From: Kudoa neothunni
Taxonomy: Eukaryota; Cnidaria
Direction: 5' to 3'
Assembly (NCBI GenBank): GCA_964304625.1
Contig: OZ199838.1
Coordinates: 2,790,001 to 2,854,000, forward strand
DNA length: 64,000 bases
The translations under genes and the position numbers were made by a program. The notes below the pieces were generated by a model. That model was not told where the DNA came from. It searched no databases and was given only the letters and a program-made list of their open reading frames with translations. Positions 35,815 to 48,596 of this stretch are shown one piece after another; positions within the stretch are counted from its first letter, which is position 1, and each line of letters begins with the position of its first letter.

Positions 35815-37577
35815 GGGAATGATAAAGAAGACGACCACTTGATTTTAACCTCTAAATTTCATTTATTTTCGCCGATTCTTTCACGATTATTTATAATAAA
35901 ATGAATGAATACCAAGAGAAAGAATTCAGATAATTATGAAATCATTTAATTTTGTTACAAAATCCCGAATACAACACCAACGGTACATGTGAAATCCTCG
36001 TTAAATTTCCTATAACCAATGAAGATCCACATTATTTTTTATATACTAACTTCTAAAATGATTATGCGCCTTAATATCAGTTTTAATAATGCTTCGTTGC
36101 AATTAAATAACAAAGTATAAAATATTTAAGCTAGTAGTTTATCAAATTTCCCGCGCGTTTGAGAAAATGAGTTCTTCGAATTTCTTTGAAGATGGAGATT
36201 TTTTTATGGATTTATAACCCCCTTTAAATTGTTTAATATACTTGTAGAAAACGAATATCTATTTCCTTTACTTTTAGGTGTAACAACTGCTACAATTTCA
36301 AATGTTTTCCCTCACCAATAGGAATCTAAACCTTCAAAGGTCGATGTGTAAAATAAAATCGTATGAAAGGAATGATGCGGATTATTCGTTTAATTATTTT
36401 TGTCTAAATCAATTACTTTATGCCTAAATACTAGTTTCACAATTCAAAGTTGTAAAACTAAGGTATCTCCTCGAAGTAGAAATTTTTTTTGGGTCTGAAT
36501 TTATTTGGTCACTTCCCAAACATAACGGTAGAGAAATTATACAAGATTATATACAACTGGAGCATGGATGAAACAATTTTATCTGCCTCCGAAAATATTG
36601 ATGTAACCACAAAACTAGCGGGCTACGCTTTAAAAAATTAGGAATATTCGTGATTCTAATTTTCATATACGTAAAACTTTAGATGGTAAAGAGAATTTCA
36701 TTGAAATCGACAAAATAATCCTTCACGGAAGGTGGAAAAATTATCGGCCTAATTATTTATCATTTTACCAAATTATATGTCGTAGTAACTACTTCGTTTA
36801 AGTAATTTTTATAACAATTTATTATGAATAAAGAATTAATGTTAAGTTATAATAAAATGTGAAAGTAATTGTTAAATGATAAAATAATAAGAAAAGATTG
36901 GACATTCAAATTAAAGACCGTATGTATCAACATTACACAATTTAATTACGATTATTTTTCTATTTTGTATAAATATTTTTAATAAAAAATGATTCTTTAA
37001 AAATTAATTATTTGATATAACATTTTTTTAGAATTATTAAATGTAATGAAGTTGGAAGATTGCTTACATTGTCATTAAAAAAATTTCATGGTAAAATTGT
37101 GATGATATAATGATTATAACTTTTTTTATAATTGAGATAAATCAACTCAAAAAAAAAATATAAACTAAAGTGAGTAATTATTGATCTTACTATCATTTAG
37201 AAAAGTTCAAAGTCGATATACAAAAAAATAGAGAAGATAATTTAAAGTAAGAGGTGTAAGGCTTAATTAAACGAGTGAGTCGAATAATTTTGATGAGATC
37301 CATTAATAAAAATATTACTAAGGCGCAAAATAAAATTAGATGTTAGTATATAAAAAATAATGTGGATTTTCATTGGTTATAGGAAATTTAACGAGGATTT
37401 CACATGTACCGTTGGTGTTGTATTCGGGATTTTGTAACAAAATTAAATGATTTCATAATTATCTGAATTCTTTCTCTTAGTATTCATTCATTTTATTATA
37501 AATAATCGTGAAAGAATCGGCGAAAATAAATGAAATTTAGAGGTTAAAATCAAGTAGTCGTCTCCTTTACCATTACC
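35815..37577. mobile_element. Element with ~250-bp terminal inverted repeats
   Basis: The left arm (about 35815-36066) and right arm (about 37324-37577) are inverted copies. In the core of about 215 bp (35832-36050) I count only about four mismatches by eye, so this is a young structure. Outer ends read GGGAATGATAAAGAAGAC and, inverted, GGTAATGGTAAAGGAGAC. The 1.26-kb interior has no long open frame. It includes short protein-like pieces (MSSSNFFEDGDFFMDL, CNNCYNFKC, EFIWSLPKHNGREIIQDYIQ) that I cannot place in a family. The target duplication is unclear. Long inverted repeats fit MULE or foldback-type DNA elements, but the class is unproven. Confidence 0.75.
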
Positions 37578-38351
37578 GAAAACTAATCGAAGATTATAAA
37601 TATATAGCGCTCAAATGGAAGTGAAAGTAAAGAAAGGCGATCAAATATTCATTTTCACCTATAGAATAATAAACTCGAGAGGATTTCTTAAAATCGGTTA
37701 TCTTAAACAAGCAAATTTCCTAATCTGTTTAATAAGCTAGGATTAAAATTTCCCAATATATATTGAATTGCAAAGAAGCCGAATAGATTCATTTATAAAT
37801 AAAATCGGCGGAAATCCAAATCTATGAATACTATTTATGCTTATCGAAATCGAATCAAGTTGGTGGTGTGACACAATGTAGTCAAGAAAAGACCGTCGTA
37901 ATATCTAGCGCGCGCAACCAACTTCCCATTATAACATTAGAATTGTTTTTGCTTATAATATCAGCCAAACAACCCGAGCATTATACCAAAACACATTCAT
38001 TTGATGTCTAGTGACATAACAGTGTTTGGTTTGAGTTACGATTAGCTTTCTTTAATAAGATATCGGAAAAGGTTGACTAAGCTTGGCTTAATAAATCCTT
38101 ACAATCTAAAAAGTAGTGCGTTTAATTGGTGGAAATAAAAAAAATAATTTAAAAAAAAGTTTCAAATCCACTCAATTTCAGCAGCATTCTCAACTGATAG
38201 ATTTGGCGGTTGGGCGTTGCGAATTGTGTACGTGTGTATTGTGTCGGCTTGAACCCGTTGTCACAAAAACTCGCGTCGTATCTCCCTATCTAAAATCAAA
38301 CATATAGCCTTTCGACATTGCTTCTGTAGGGACTATTCTGCTGGGTATTAG
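37578..38351. other. Region upstream of WDR37
   Basis: No separate gene is supported. A 63-codon plus-strand frame at 38116-38307, rich in Cys at its end, is not recognised and may be 5' UTR. The WDR37 promoter should lie here. Confidence 0.35.
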
Positions 38352-40472
38352 ATGGAATCTTCGTCGGATGAGAAAATACCAACTCCATTAGTGGTTGAAG
38401 ATTCGTACGAGAATTTTAGGAGTTATGCCGACCCAATATTGAAGATGGTCGAAAAAGAATTATACAAACTGTACGAGACCAACCTCAAATGTGAGAATGA
38501 TTGCGTGTGAATTTTGTGGATTGAGATGTGGTGTAGTGAAAGCCAAAAACAAACAACTCAAAAAGAAACTCAACAAACTACAGAAGAGACCTTCAATCGA
38601 CTTGGATGCACTTCGTACATCGATTTTTAAACGTCGTTCACTATCCAGTGCACCAAAAAATCTCGCTGTGGGAACATACGAGATTCAAAATGCTCAACAT
38701 GATAGCTCGGGTGACCAAATGATGGTTGGTGAAAGTGCCGAGCTGAAATGTACTCGTTCACTTAAAACCGTACGTAAACATCGAAGTATTGCTACTCGTC
38801 TTGGGGTAAGTTGAACTTTTCGATTATGTCGCCATAATTTTTGGTAAATTCGATTTTGTTTGTTACCTTAGTTGGACAACAAATCTCAACAAATCGAAGT
38901 TACAATGTTCTCTTCGATGAAGGCTCACAATGACATCATTTGGAATGTTACCACCGATCTATTTCAGAATAACACCTACCTTTTGTTCACTTGTTCTGCA
39001 GGCAAGATATTGATGTTGTGTTTTAGGTGATAGCCGATCACCACATTTAGATTCAACATGCAAAATTTTAACCATAGACAAGAGCGAATGTATCGAGCCT
39101 GTTGTCACCTACACAGGGCACAATAGCTCAGGTGTTTTGTTGTCGATATCACCAAATATTGAAGAAATTTCTGTCGTATTTTAGTGAACAGCATGAGTTT
39201 CAATTCGAAATCGCCCGGACTGATGTGTACCGGTAGTGGAGATGGTTCAGTTCACCTTTGGTCCTATCGGTCACTGTATGATACAATGGTGGGTGACGAA
39301 GATAATGTATGTTTATTTGAATGTGCTGATTTGTTTTAACTGATGCATACATATAGACTACCATCACATCTGGCCATATCAACGACATTAATTCAGAAGC
39401 AAGTGGTATAATCTATACTTAACTAAGAATTGATTGATTGTTTCAATGCCGTTCGAACATTCAATATAGGGATCAAACAAATTCCCACACCATTAATCAA
39501 TATCAAAGCTCATGAACTTCCTGTTTCTACGGTGGAGTGGCACAGAAATGGTGTGAATTTTTTATCCGCTTCATGGGACGAGAAAATAAAAATTTGGGAC
39601 TCCGATAAACAGGTTTGCGTGAAAACTCTTGATGGTAATAATATTTGGTTTGTTTGAAACTGTTTCTTGGGTGATATTCTCAATTGATTTCTTAATTTGA
39701 TATTTTTAAGGTCACAACAGTGAAATAACCACCGCACATTATGGAACTGCTGAAAATATCGTTGTTAGTGGATCTGCAGACCAAACTATTCGTGTTTGGG
39801 ACGTTAGAGAACCGAAAACTTCGGTTGAAATTTGTCATGCTCATAGCAAGTATTTCACAATTGTTAATATCGATTATTCACTCACTAAAAATACTATCAT
39901 TCAGTGTTGTCACTTCGGTTATCTCCATGCATTACAATGAGAACCTCATAGTTTCCTCGGGAAAGGATAAAATTGTGAGGGTATCCATCAAACAGATCTC
40001 ACATCATCTATATTGTTGTTTAGATTTGGGACCGTAGGAATCTCACCCAATATGTGCATTCAAGCAAATTCGGATCTCCTATCAATAAGTGGGATTTTTT
40101 TACATTCTATTTTGTAACACTACTCAATTTAGAATATCTCTCTCATCAAAAGACTCCATGATATGCATCCCCGAGGATAATGGACACATCTGGCTTTGTA
40201 ACGCCAAACTTGATCGACTGTGTCAGTTAGGTAGCACCATTTCTAAGGTGGGATGACGTAAATTTTTACCTTGGATTTGACTGTGGCTTTGTGTCTAGAA
40301 ACGGCACAAAACAAGTGCACTCTGCAGCGACTGGATGGATCACTCGAGTTCGATCAATTGCTGTGACGATGAAAACACTTCCCGCTGTGTGACCAAGCTT
40401 ATATCAGCCGACAACACCGGGAATTTGTATTGCTGGAAGGTTAATCTGATCGATAAATCTCATAACGATTAA
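38352..40472 (+). CDS. WDR37: WD40-repeat protein WDR37
   Basis: WDR37 is a beta-propeller protein that in vertebrates partners PACS proteins. The start at 38352 (MESSSDEK) leads to KMVEKELYKLYETNLK, which joins over a 46-nt intron (GTGAGA...GTGTAG) to LKAKNKQLKKKLNKLQ. This is the N-terminal coiled coil, as in the human protein. A Ser/Arg linker precedes WD blades: MKAHNDIIWNVTTD; GHNSSVNSMSFNS with GSGDGSVHLWSY; IKAHELPVSTVEWH with SASWDEKIKIWD; GHNSEITTAHYG with SGSADQTIRVWDVR; SSGKDKIVRIWDRR; IPEDNGHIWLCNAKLDRL; KRHKTSALCSDWMDH with ISADNTGNLYCWKVN. About ten introns of 25-65 nt are needed; one near 39001-39025 is a 25-nt GC-AG candidate. No frameshift is required. Confidence 0.9.
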
Positions 40473-43280
40473 ATTCACGTTATATAATTTACGTGTTGTA
40501 TACACAACAAGAAATGGCTGATTGTTTATTAGTTTGATAGCTACCAACATATTTCTTGATAATTTTTTTATTTTATTGTCTTTCTTACAATAAGCCAATG
40601 CATATACCTTTGTGAATTTAACTGATTGACGTAATAATAGAGGCGATAGTGTTCTCTTTTAGAAACGACTTTTTTCGAGCCCAATAAAAGTGGTTAAATT
40701 AGTTTCAGTAATAAATTATTTATTATTGATATTAATTGTTATTATGTACCTAAAAACCCAATAACCATATCATTGAATCACCCAAATAAGCAACTCGATT
40801 AATTATAAGTTTATTTAGTAGATATTAAACAATTTTTAAAGATAATAATCAGTGTATTTCTAGATAACCACCTTTATATTATATCATTAAAACATGCTGC
40901 ATGTATAAAAAATGTGATCATTGAAATTAATGTTATATAAATTTACAAAATCGATACATTGCTTGATTTATTAGTAATAAATGAGAAAATATATTAATTG
41001 TTATCTCTTTCAGATTATTACACACGAGGATATTGATTGAATAGGATTGTGGCAGCATGTTTCCTACATATAAAGATGCATTAACTAATATTTTTATTTT
41101 ACGCAGAAATATAAAAGTTTACAAATTTTTTAATTTTATTTATTAATTATTTTATTAATGATCGAAATACCTCCATTTAAAATAATTATCTGATTAATTA
41201 ACATTTTCGTACATGATTAAATTTCCTTCTCGCAGTTCCAATTTTTTTTAAATAATCAAAATAACGTAAATATTATTTTTATGAATATTTGGAATCAACA
41301 ATTTTTTTTTGCAAAAATTTGTCCATCCAAATGAATATTGATTGTCTCGCACCTTCTCAATTTAGTAGCCTATAATCACTATCGTATAATGGTTATAAGA
41401 AGTATGTGACACCAACAACGTCAAATATACATTTAAAAAAGAATAAATTTTTTTCATGGTTGTAACATCCAGTTTATAAAAATATACAAAGTAATTAGTC
41501 AACAAGTAATTTTTAATAAATATTAAATTATAATGTTTATAATTTTATTTTTAAGGGAGAAATTGGTCTCTCGTAAAATATAATTTAACGGTATCAAAAT
41601 TTATTTATTTATTTATTACAATTATATTTCATGCTAAAATAATTCGCTGAAAAACATTTAATGAGATTAATCGTTGTTTGGATTAAATCTTGAAATGAAA
41701 TAGAAATAGAAATAAAATAAAACCATAGTTTTCATCTCAAAGTTCTTTCGTTTACTTACTCATAGAAATTAAATATCTTGAGGTTTTGAATTTATTTTCC
41801 TTTTTTATAAAAATATTTCGATTCTTCCTTATTATTAAAAAAATTTACTTTAATTATTATTTTCTTCAGGTTGTTTATAATTTTACTCAGTTAACTAAAA
41901 AAATAATGAATTCTCTTTCGCAAGTTGTAGTACAAACTAAAAAAGTATACTGTAAGTCCAAAAGATAATTTAAAATAATCATTTTTTGAGAAAAATTATA
42001 TTCATCCTTAATATATTAATTATTTTATTAGTTCTTAATTGTCAAAATGTTTTAATTCCTAGTTTCTTTAAGTTGGCGTATGCAGCTGTCCCATAAACAA
42101 CATAATTATACCACTATTTAATTCTATCATATTTTCTATTTCTATAATTTTTATTTTTAATTATTCTTGATTATTTAAGTGCTAGAAAAATTAAACAATA
42201 TATCGATTATTCCGTTACATTCATTATATAAAGAATACTAAATCTTTTCAAAATGAAAGAAAATATGGAACCTACTTTAATATTTTAATCACAAATTAAC
42301 TTTAGTCAGATTATCCAATCAAAATCATTCATAATGAATATAAAGACTATCAATTTGTAGTTGATTATGAAATAACACTCCTACAGAACCTATTTAAGCA
42401 GTAAAGTTCTGATTAGTCATGCCGGCTTTCTGAACGTTTTAGGTGCCACACCGAGCAACATGTAACCTCTCGCTTTATCTATCTTCGTAGCATAAACTCT
42501 AACCACAGCTTTCATTCGGAATAGATACGTATAACTCTAAAGGGGCGATCTTACATATTTGATAACTGAACAACTGAGATGTTTGTTTAAAATCAAATAT
42601 TTATATACTTGTATCATTTCTCCTCCGCTCTTTTACCGGAAAAGATTAGAAAGTTTCAGTTTGCCTAAATTCCCAAATTATTTCAACTTTAAATTCATGT
42701 ATGCATTCCTCACTTTAATTAAGCACGTTTCAATATTTTCTTAATAATCATTATAAAAAAATAAACATTTTGAAGATGATCTTCTAACTTGTACAATTAA
42801 TAAAATAATTTTAAATATAGCGTTATATTGTCGTCTTAAACTTAAACTAAAAAATTATCTTTATACTACAAAAAACCTAAATTTAAAAGGATTTTGTTAT
42901 TTTTAGAATAAGCTAGACTTCAGATTTTTCAAAAAGATGTTAAAGTTCATTCGTTTTCTACTCGCGCTCAAAACGAGATTCCGTTTTTCTAATTAAATCA
43001 AAATTTCCTTGATGTACCACACAATTTGGCGTTTTTAGATATAATGGATTAAAAATAGATTGCATTCTCTATTGCAGTTTACGAGCTATTCGGCGAACTG
43101 GGTCAAGTGAGACTATTACGTTCACTTCTAGTATATACAAGGTTAACTGTCTAATCACAGAGATTCTCACTCCTTAATCTAAACTTAAGCAGATCGCATA
43201 TATCTCAAATATACATATATAATATTTATAGCTGCATTATGAAATTCAATTTTAAGTTATTTTCGAAAAACACAAATTCC
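40473..43280. other. Long AT-rich intergenic region
   Basis: No gene is supported. Sequence is mostly low-complexity A/T; the part at 42360-42560 and 43060-43150 is a little richer in G+C but shows no coding signal. Confidence 0.4.
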
Positions 43281-45199
43281 TCAAACAGCACTAGCAACAT
43301 GATTATATACAATTGAGTTGCTATAGATCAAGTATTTGGTCGGTAGATCACTTGGTGATAGAAATTTGATGCGATTTTTTGTAGTATCAACTTTGAGAAC
43401 AACCACAAATCCTAACACATTCTTATCAGTTAGTTGAGATTCATTTTCTGCGTTGATTACACCCAAAACATGATGAGTCATGTCGCTAGCTAATCAGAAT
43501 AACACAATGATAATTTTTTAAGAAAGTATAAGACCAATCAACATACTTGGAGTGAGTAAACGAGCGAGAATACGATTAGAATTTATGGTTGAACTATCGC
43601 CGGAAAATCCCAACGGTATACACGAATCCAACAGATTTATAGCTATAAAAATGCAGCAATTATTATAGTTTTTTTTAATGAATAAAATCGATTACGCGAC
43701 AAACTGTATATGCTGACTTGATCAAAGGGAACTTTGATTATATTTGGAGCGTAATTGCCATCAATACCATAGAAATAGTTTTTTATCGCCAACATACGTC
43801 GATAAGTGCGATTTTGTGTGCTTTTACCTACAATCTAGCGCACAATCGATTAATAAAACTGACACAGTCTAAATTCAGATATAAACAACCAAATACTCCG
43901 CTACTTTTGGGAAGTAGAACTGAATGAACCCCATCTATTGCACTGAGTTGAGTGTACAATCGTTCATTGTCCAAAACAATAATAACGTTAACTAAGTTCA
44001 GTTAGAAATAGGAAATTTGACTTCAAAACAATACCTTGGAACTCTTTGACTATGTGTTCGATCGCTTTCAAACCATTTCCCACAATATAACCACATGTGT
44101 TAATAATGCAGCCAGATCGTTTCACTTGTTAAAAATAAATGAAGCAATTAATATATTAACTAGTTTTAAGCTTTAATTACATCGTTTCGAAGACTCAAGC
44201 TTGGACAACACATTTTTAGCTAACATATTGGTGTAATGCTGGTAATTTTCGTAGCATTCATCCAATGATGCATCTCCCACAAAATAAGTCAATGGACATG
44301 ATATTTGTGAAAATTTTTCAGAGATTCCGAATGAATCCTGAAAATAAACTAATCGTAAAATTAAAATAGAGTTGGAGTATATCGTCCAAAAAATCAGTAA
44401 TACTTTCGTCCATCAGATCGGTCACCTGTTTATCAATATAGGAAGCAGATACAGTACCAGGTATAGTTAAAGAATTCTATCGAATAACACCTACGCCGTT
44501 ATAACAATAAAACACAAATAATTACTTGCCCACAGTCCATATCCACATATACACATTGGTTGCCATTTCGTATAGAATAATTCAATAGAATTTGACACAG
44601 TGTACTTTTACCGGTGTCCTTCGCCCCACACACCAATACCTAACAACGATGATCTAGTCAAATCCACAACAAATTCAAAATTATTCACTCTCGGCCCTAA
44701 AGTATTTGATTCACCAGCTTGGTCGCGTAAATTCTTGATATAGTAATGGGTGTTGAGATAATGTAACATTGGTGATTCTTGTGCTAAATAGATCAAATCC
44801 TTTTGAGAGCTAGTGGTGAATGTTCCTTCGGTGAGTTTTTCAGTTGTTTCCAATGGAATACTCTTGGTAATCACAATAGCACTAGCCAAGAATGAATAGA
44901 ACAACAGTAACCAGCTTTCAGTGTATATTTCACATCGGGCACCAATTCGGTACCAAAAATCTCGGCATCGCCTGACACCAGCTATAATCAGACTTATAAA
45001 AATAACTTTTGCAATATTACCACCAGTTGTAACGAGTTAGAATGGCCAACTTCAACTCGCAATTCACCATCTTTTGGAATCGACCATCTCTTTTCTAATT
45101 TATCAGCATCTCCAATTTTTAAGTTCTAATTTATTTTTAAGAAACAACGTCTCGGAATGGATATACTATGATCGAATTCTGTGATTTCGCTTCTGCCAT
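43281..45199 (-). CDS. CLP1: Polynucleotide 5'-hydroxyl-kinase CLP1
   Basis: CLP1 acts in the nucleus in mRNA 3' cleavage (CF II) and tRNA splicing. The start at 45199 (MAEAKSQN) leads into an N-terminal beta domain: IPKDGELRVEVGHSNSLQLV, then SGDAEIFGTELVPDVKYT. The central P-loop is clear: ESPMLHYLNTHYYIKNLRDQ, GPR, a 49-nt intron, VLVCGAKDTGKSTLC (Walker A), CVYVDMDCGQ, then NSLTIPGTVSASYIDKQ. The C-terminal domain ends with MTHHVLGVINAENESQLTDK, GFVVVLKVD and KFLSPSDLPTKYLIYSN. Exons of the 43500-44500 part (for example TYFVGDASLDECYENYQHY) are short and separated by small introns; not all edges are resolved. Length and order fit the family. Confidence 0.88.
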
Positions 45200-47069
45200 A
45201 TTTGATAAACGAAGATCCCCGATTATTAAAAATATAAAAATGCAAGAATTTTTAAATTTATGCATTCATAAAAATTATATAATCCTTATTTAAATCGATA
45301 TTTATTTTGTTTTGATAAATATTGAAGAATTTTCACTAAATATCACATATGATCATATTTAGATAATGATCTACATTTGAGCCAGCGCCGATTTCCTTTA
45401 TTAGTTGTGGAGTGGGGATATTTTCATCAAAATATCTTTTAAACCAGGGATAAATTGAGTAACATTAAAATTAGATTTGGGGAATTTTTGCTCTATGAGT
45501 TTGTGACATACTTCTGGATTTCTGGGGAATTATATTATTCAGGACTGTTAAACTCAATTAGAATTAGGTAGCAATTCTTCAAATGTTTTTAGGAATAAGT
45601 ATTTGATAGCTATATATAAAACTATTATCTGTCTCCTTCTTTTATGCCTTGTTTATCTCTTAGAGGTGGAACCTAATAATAAATAATAATAATAATGCTT
45701 AAAATGACTATAGCCATGGTACATAATATTCAAGTGTTACTAATTGTGACTATTTTTAATCATTTCTAGCCCTAAGAGAAGAAATGGGAGAAAATAACTT
45801 AATTTGGCAAACTCCAACAAATTTAATCGGTACACAGCTTGAGTAAGAGTTGATGGGATTAAAAATTGTCATTATGCAAGCGTGCGAACCTTTTAAGACC
45901 AGAATCTACCACTCAAATTCAAATAACCTCTGCTATAGCTATAAAAGTATAAAATCATAAATTAAATATGAATTTGGTTTTTAGGTTGAGGGGGTAAATT
46001 TGAATATAATGTTGAGAACTCCTGTTTTAAACCATTAAAAAGTGCATTAATTCTTTAAATCAGTTTATATAAAGCATTAAACGAATATTTTATTAATTAT
46101 CATACTTTTAGACATTGTGATTAACAAAATCTAAATTCATAATGTTTATTAAAGTTGGCAAAAATATCGAGAATTAATTGTTATAGCTCAAATTCATAGT
46201 ACCTAAATACACTTTTTCTGAAAAAATTGCGTAAAGCGTTATATCCATATAAATAATTAATTGGACTAAATAAATTTAAAACGAGCGCATTAAATTGAAC
46301 ATTCGAAAGTTCAACTCAACGAAATCTAAAGACGCAGTCCTAGTATAGTTTTTAATTTGTCTGATTATAATATAAAAAATTAATTATTAATTAATTAATT
46401 AATTAGGAAAATACGGACCTTTTTGTTATAGTTAAGACAATTGTTTCTAATTGTTTAAATAGTTCACTTAAAAAGTCCTAAAGTTTGCGAAAATATTTGC
46501 AAATTTTTTGGTTAAACTTTGCTTGGCATCACTGTTAGATCACCAAATTCCCTCAAATAATCCGAAATCACAATATTTACTACAATCACTATATATGATA
46601 ATATTTTTTTACTCCTCTTTGAATTTTTAATATTATTAATTTATGATTTATTTAATACAAGGTTTGAAAAATATATTATTGCTGAAATCCTTACGTAAAA
46701 CTTGGAAATATTAATAAATATTTTAAAATATTAACAATAAACGAATATATTAAATTTCACTAGACGATATTACGCATTTCATAAAATAATATGTTATAAC
46801 AGTGCAATATTCCTCGATCAAGTTGCAAGTCACACGAGCGTTACAGTTCCATGGTGGGCGAAGAATCACCAAAAAACGGAAATAATGGAACATTCATTCA
46901 AAACAATGAAAATTAATTATTGCTTCTATCTCCATATTCGCAGTTTTTAACTCTATCGAAGATGTTTTTGTTCAACTTAAATCCATAGTAAAAAGAAGAT
47001 AGTCAAAAAAAATAATGAAAATTTGAATGAGTGTATTGAGAAAAGCCAAGTGGAGGTTTTATCGACCTA
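45200..47069. other. AT-rich intergenic region
   Basis: Contains the CLP1 5' flank and simple repeats (TAA units near 45675, TTAA units near 46380-46405). No gene is recognised. Confidence 0.4.
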
Positions 47070-48088
47070 CAGTCGAACCCCGTTTATCCGAAAATCGCGC
47101 TATCCGAACGATTTTTTAAGATTTATATGAAAATGATGTAGATTCTAAATAAAAACATTTTAGTTTAATCGAAACAAATTTTTGTTGGAATTTTCAGATA
47201 TAAATGTCACCCAAATTTATTTTTTTATTCATATGTTCGTTATTTTGTTCAATTTAAATCTATGTTTGATTATTAGAAACGACGTAAAGTAGATAATATA
47301 GTATTTTATGTTCAAAATGTAACCACGTTGATGATGAACAGATAAATGTTGAGAATGACAAATTCCCCTATATCTTTCCATGATTAATATAATATAAAAA
47401 TGGATTTTATGGGATTGTTTAATCATAAATTAACAGTGACTTCATAAGACCAATTTATCCGTGGAATTGACTCAACTCAACAATGTTCACACACTTGTTT
47501 TTCCTCATAAAATATCCCTTTTTAAGTCTTATTGCGTCGTAAGAATCATTAATCAATATTAAATTGTTACAATAAGCGATATTCTAAATTAAAGAGGTAA
47601 TTCTAAATATCGTTATGGAGAATTCTGAGAAAATACTCCCGATTGTTACTTTAATTATTCTTGCCATCATTGTTATTACAACTTACAGTATCGAAATAGG
47701 GAAGAGATTATAAAAAATTAGTAATAATAGTTCTTTTGGGGGGATTTAGAATGCGACATTCCTATATGGATATGGCGCAGTGGTGTTGAGGTCGCACGTA
47801 TCGATAGTATGCCTGCACCGACTATGTAGGATCTAGAAATACTTTACCTTAGGGTAACGTTTTCACATTGTATTCATTGGTATAACTTATATCACATAGA
47901 TTATATGCAATATTATTGTCTTTAAAAGTATTAAACAAACATTGAATAATAAAAAATAAAATATGTAACCAACTTATAATTTTTCTCCCTCGCGCGCGGG
48001 CACTCATCGAACTTCGTCAAACCGAAATTTCAGTATCCGAAAGGAAAATGCCAGGTTCCAACATCTTTGGATAAACGAAGTTCGATTG
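47070..48088. mobile_element. pogo/Tigger-type non-autonomous element (1.02 kb)
   Basis: Flanked by TA on both sides. The left end CAGTCGAACCCCGTTTATCC and the right end (inverted) CAATCGAACTTCGTTTATCC are classic pogo/Tigger-like termini. No transposase is seen inside. A Pol III-type box A sequence sits in the interior. Confidence 0.8.
47766..47850 (+). repeat. Possible tRNA-derived SINE head
   Basis: TGGCGCAGTGG at 47773-47783 matches the Pol III box A consensus exactly, with a D-arm-like continuation. A possible box B (GGATCTAGAAA) near 47829 is poor, and no cloverleaf with a paired acceptor stem can be drawn, so it is not a functional tRNA. It may be a SINE fragment inserted in the pogo-type element. 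Confidence 0.35.
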
Positions 48089-48090
48089 TA

Positions 48091-48596
48091 TTGCCAAAAT
48101 TATTTAGAACATTCTAAGTCTTACTCTCCCACTACTCTTCAACAGGAAAAAGTTAACATTTAGAATTATTTTGTGACATACAAATGTTTAATTCTTATTT
48201 TTCGTGTCGATTGAAGAAATTTTTACTTGTTAATTTTCATACAAATCATAAATTAGAGCATTATTACTTTGCATATTTAATATTTTTAATTAATAAATAT
48301 ATTAAACGAATATTGGAAATATATGGATCAAAATTAATGTGAAATTGACGTAATTTCAACATTAAGATATAACTAATTTTTAATACGTCCAAAAATGTTT
48401 GAAAGGTTTTGTAATTTGTTTATTTATGTGATCGAAAAATATAACCACTTCAAGTGATGAACTAAGAGTAGATGCGAATTCAGAAAATAAAATTAAGTAT
48501 AGTATTACAAATTCAATAAACTGATCCTTATGATGAAAAAATTCAGCTGAAAATGATACAATACACTTTTTATAAACAAAATATAGCGATATTATA
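48091..48596. other. AT-rich spacer
   Basis: No gene is seen; includes the 3' flank of the syntaxin gene. Confidence 0.4.

Noticed and set aside
38352-38640. Apparent frameshift or second start in the WDR37 N-terminus
   Set aside because: A 46-nt GTGAGA...TAG intron joins KLYETNLK to LKAKNKQL in frame and rebuilds the expected coiled coil, so no error or second gene is needed.
41370-41400. tRNA-Asp-like stretch (CGTATAATGGTTATAAG)
   Set aside because: Only a short D-arm-like resemblance; no T-arm or anticodon stem follows.
41786-41968. 60-codon Phe/Lys/Asn-rich plus-strand frame
   Set aside because: Composition is that of translated AT-rich DNA; no motif.
47766-47850. tRNA gene
   Set aside because: Box A is perfect, but box B is poor and no acceptor stem pairs, so it is at most a SINE fragment.
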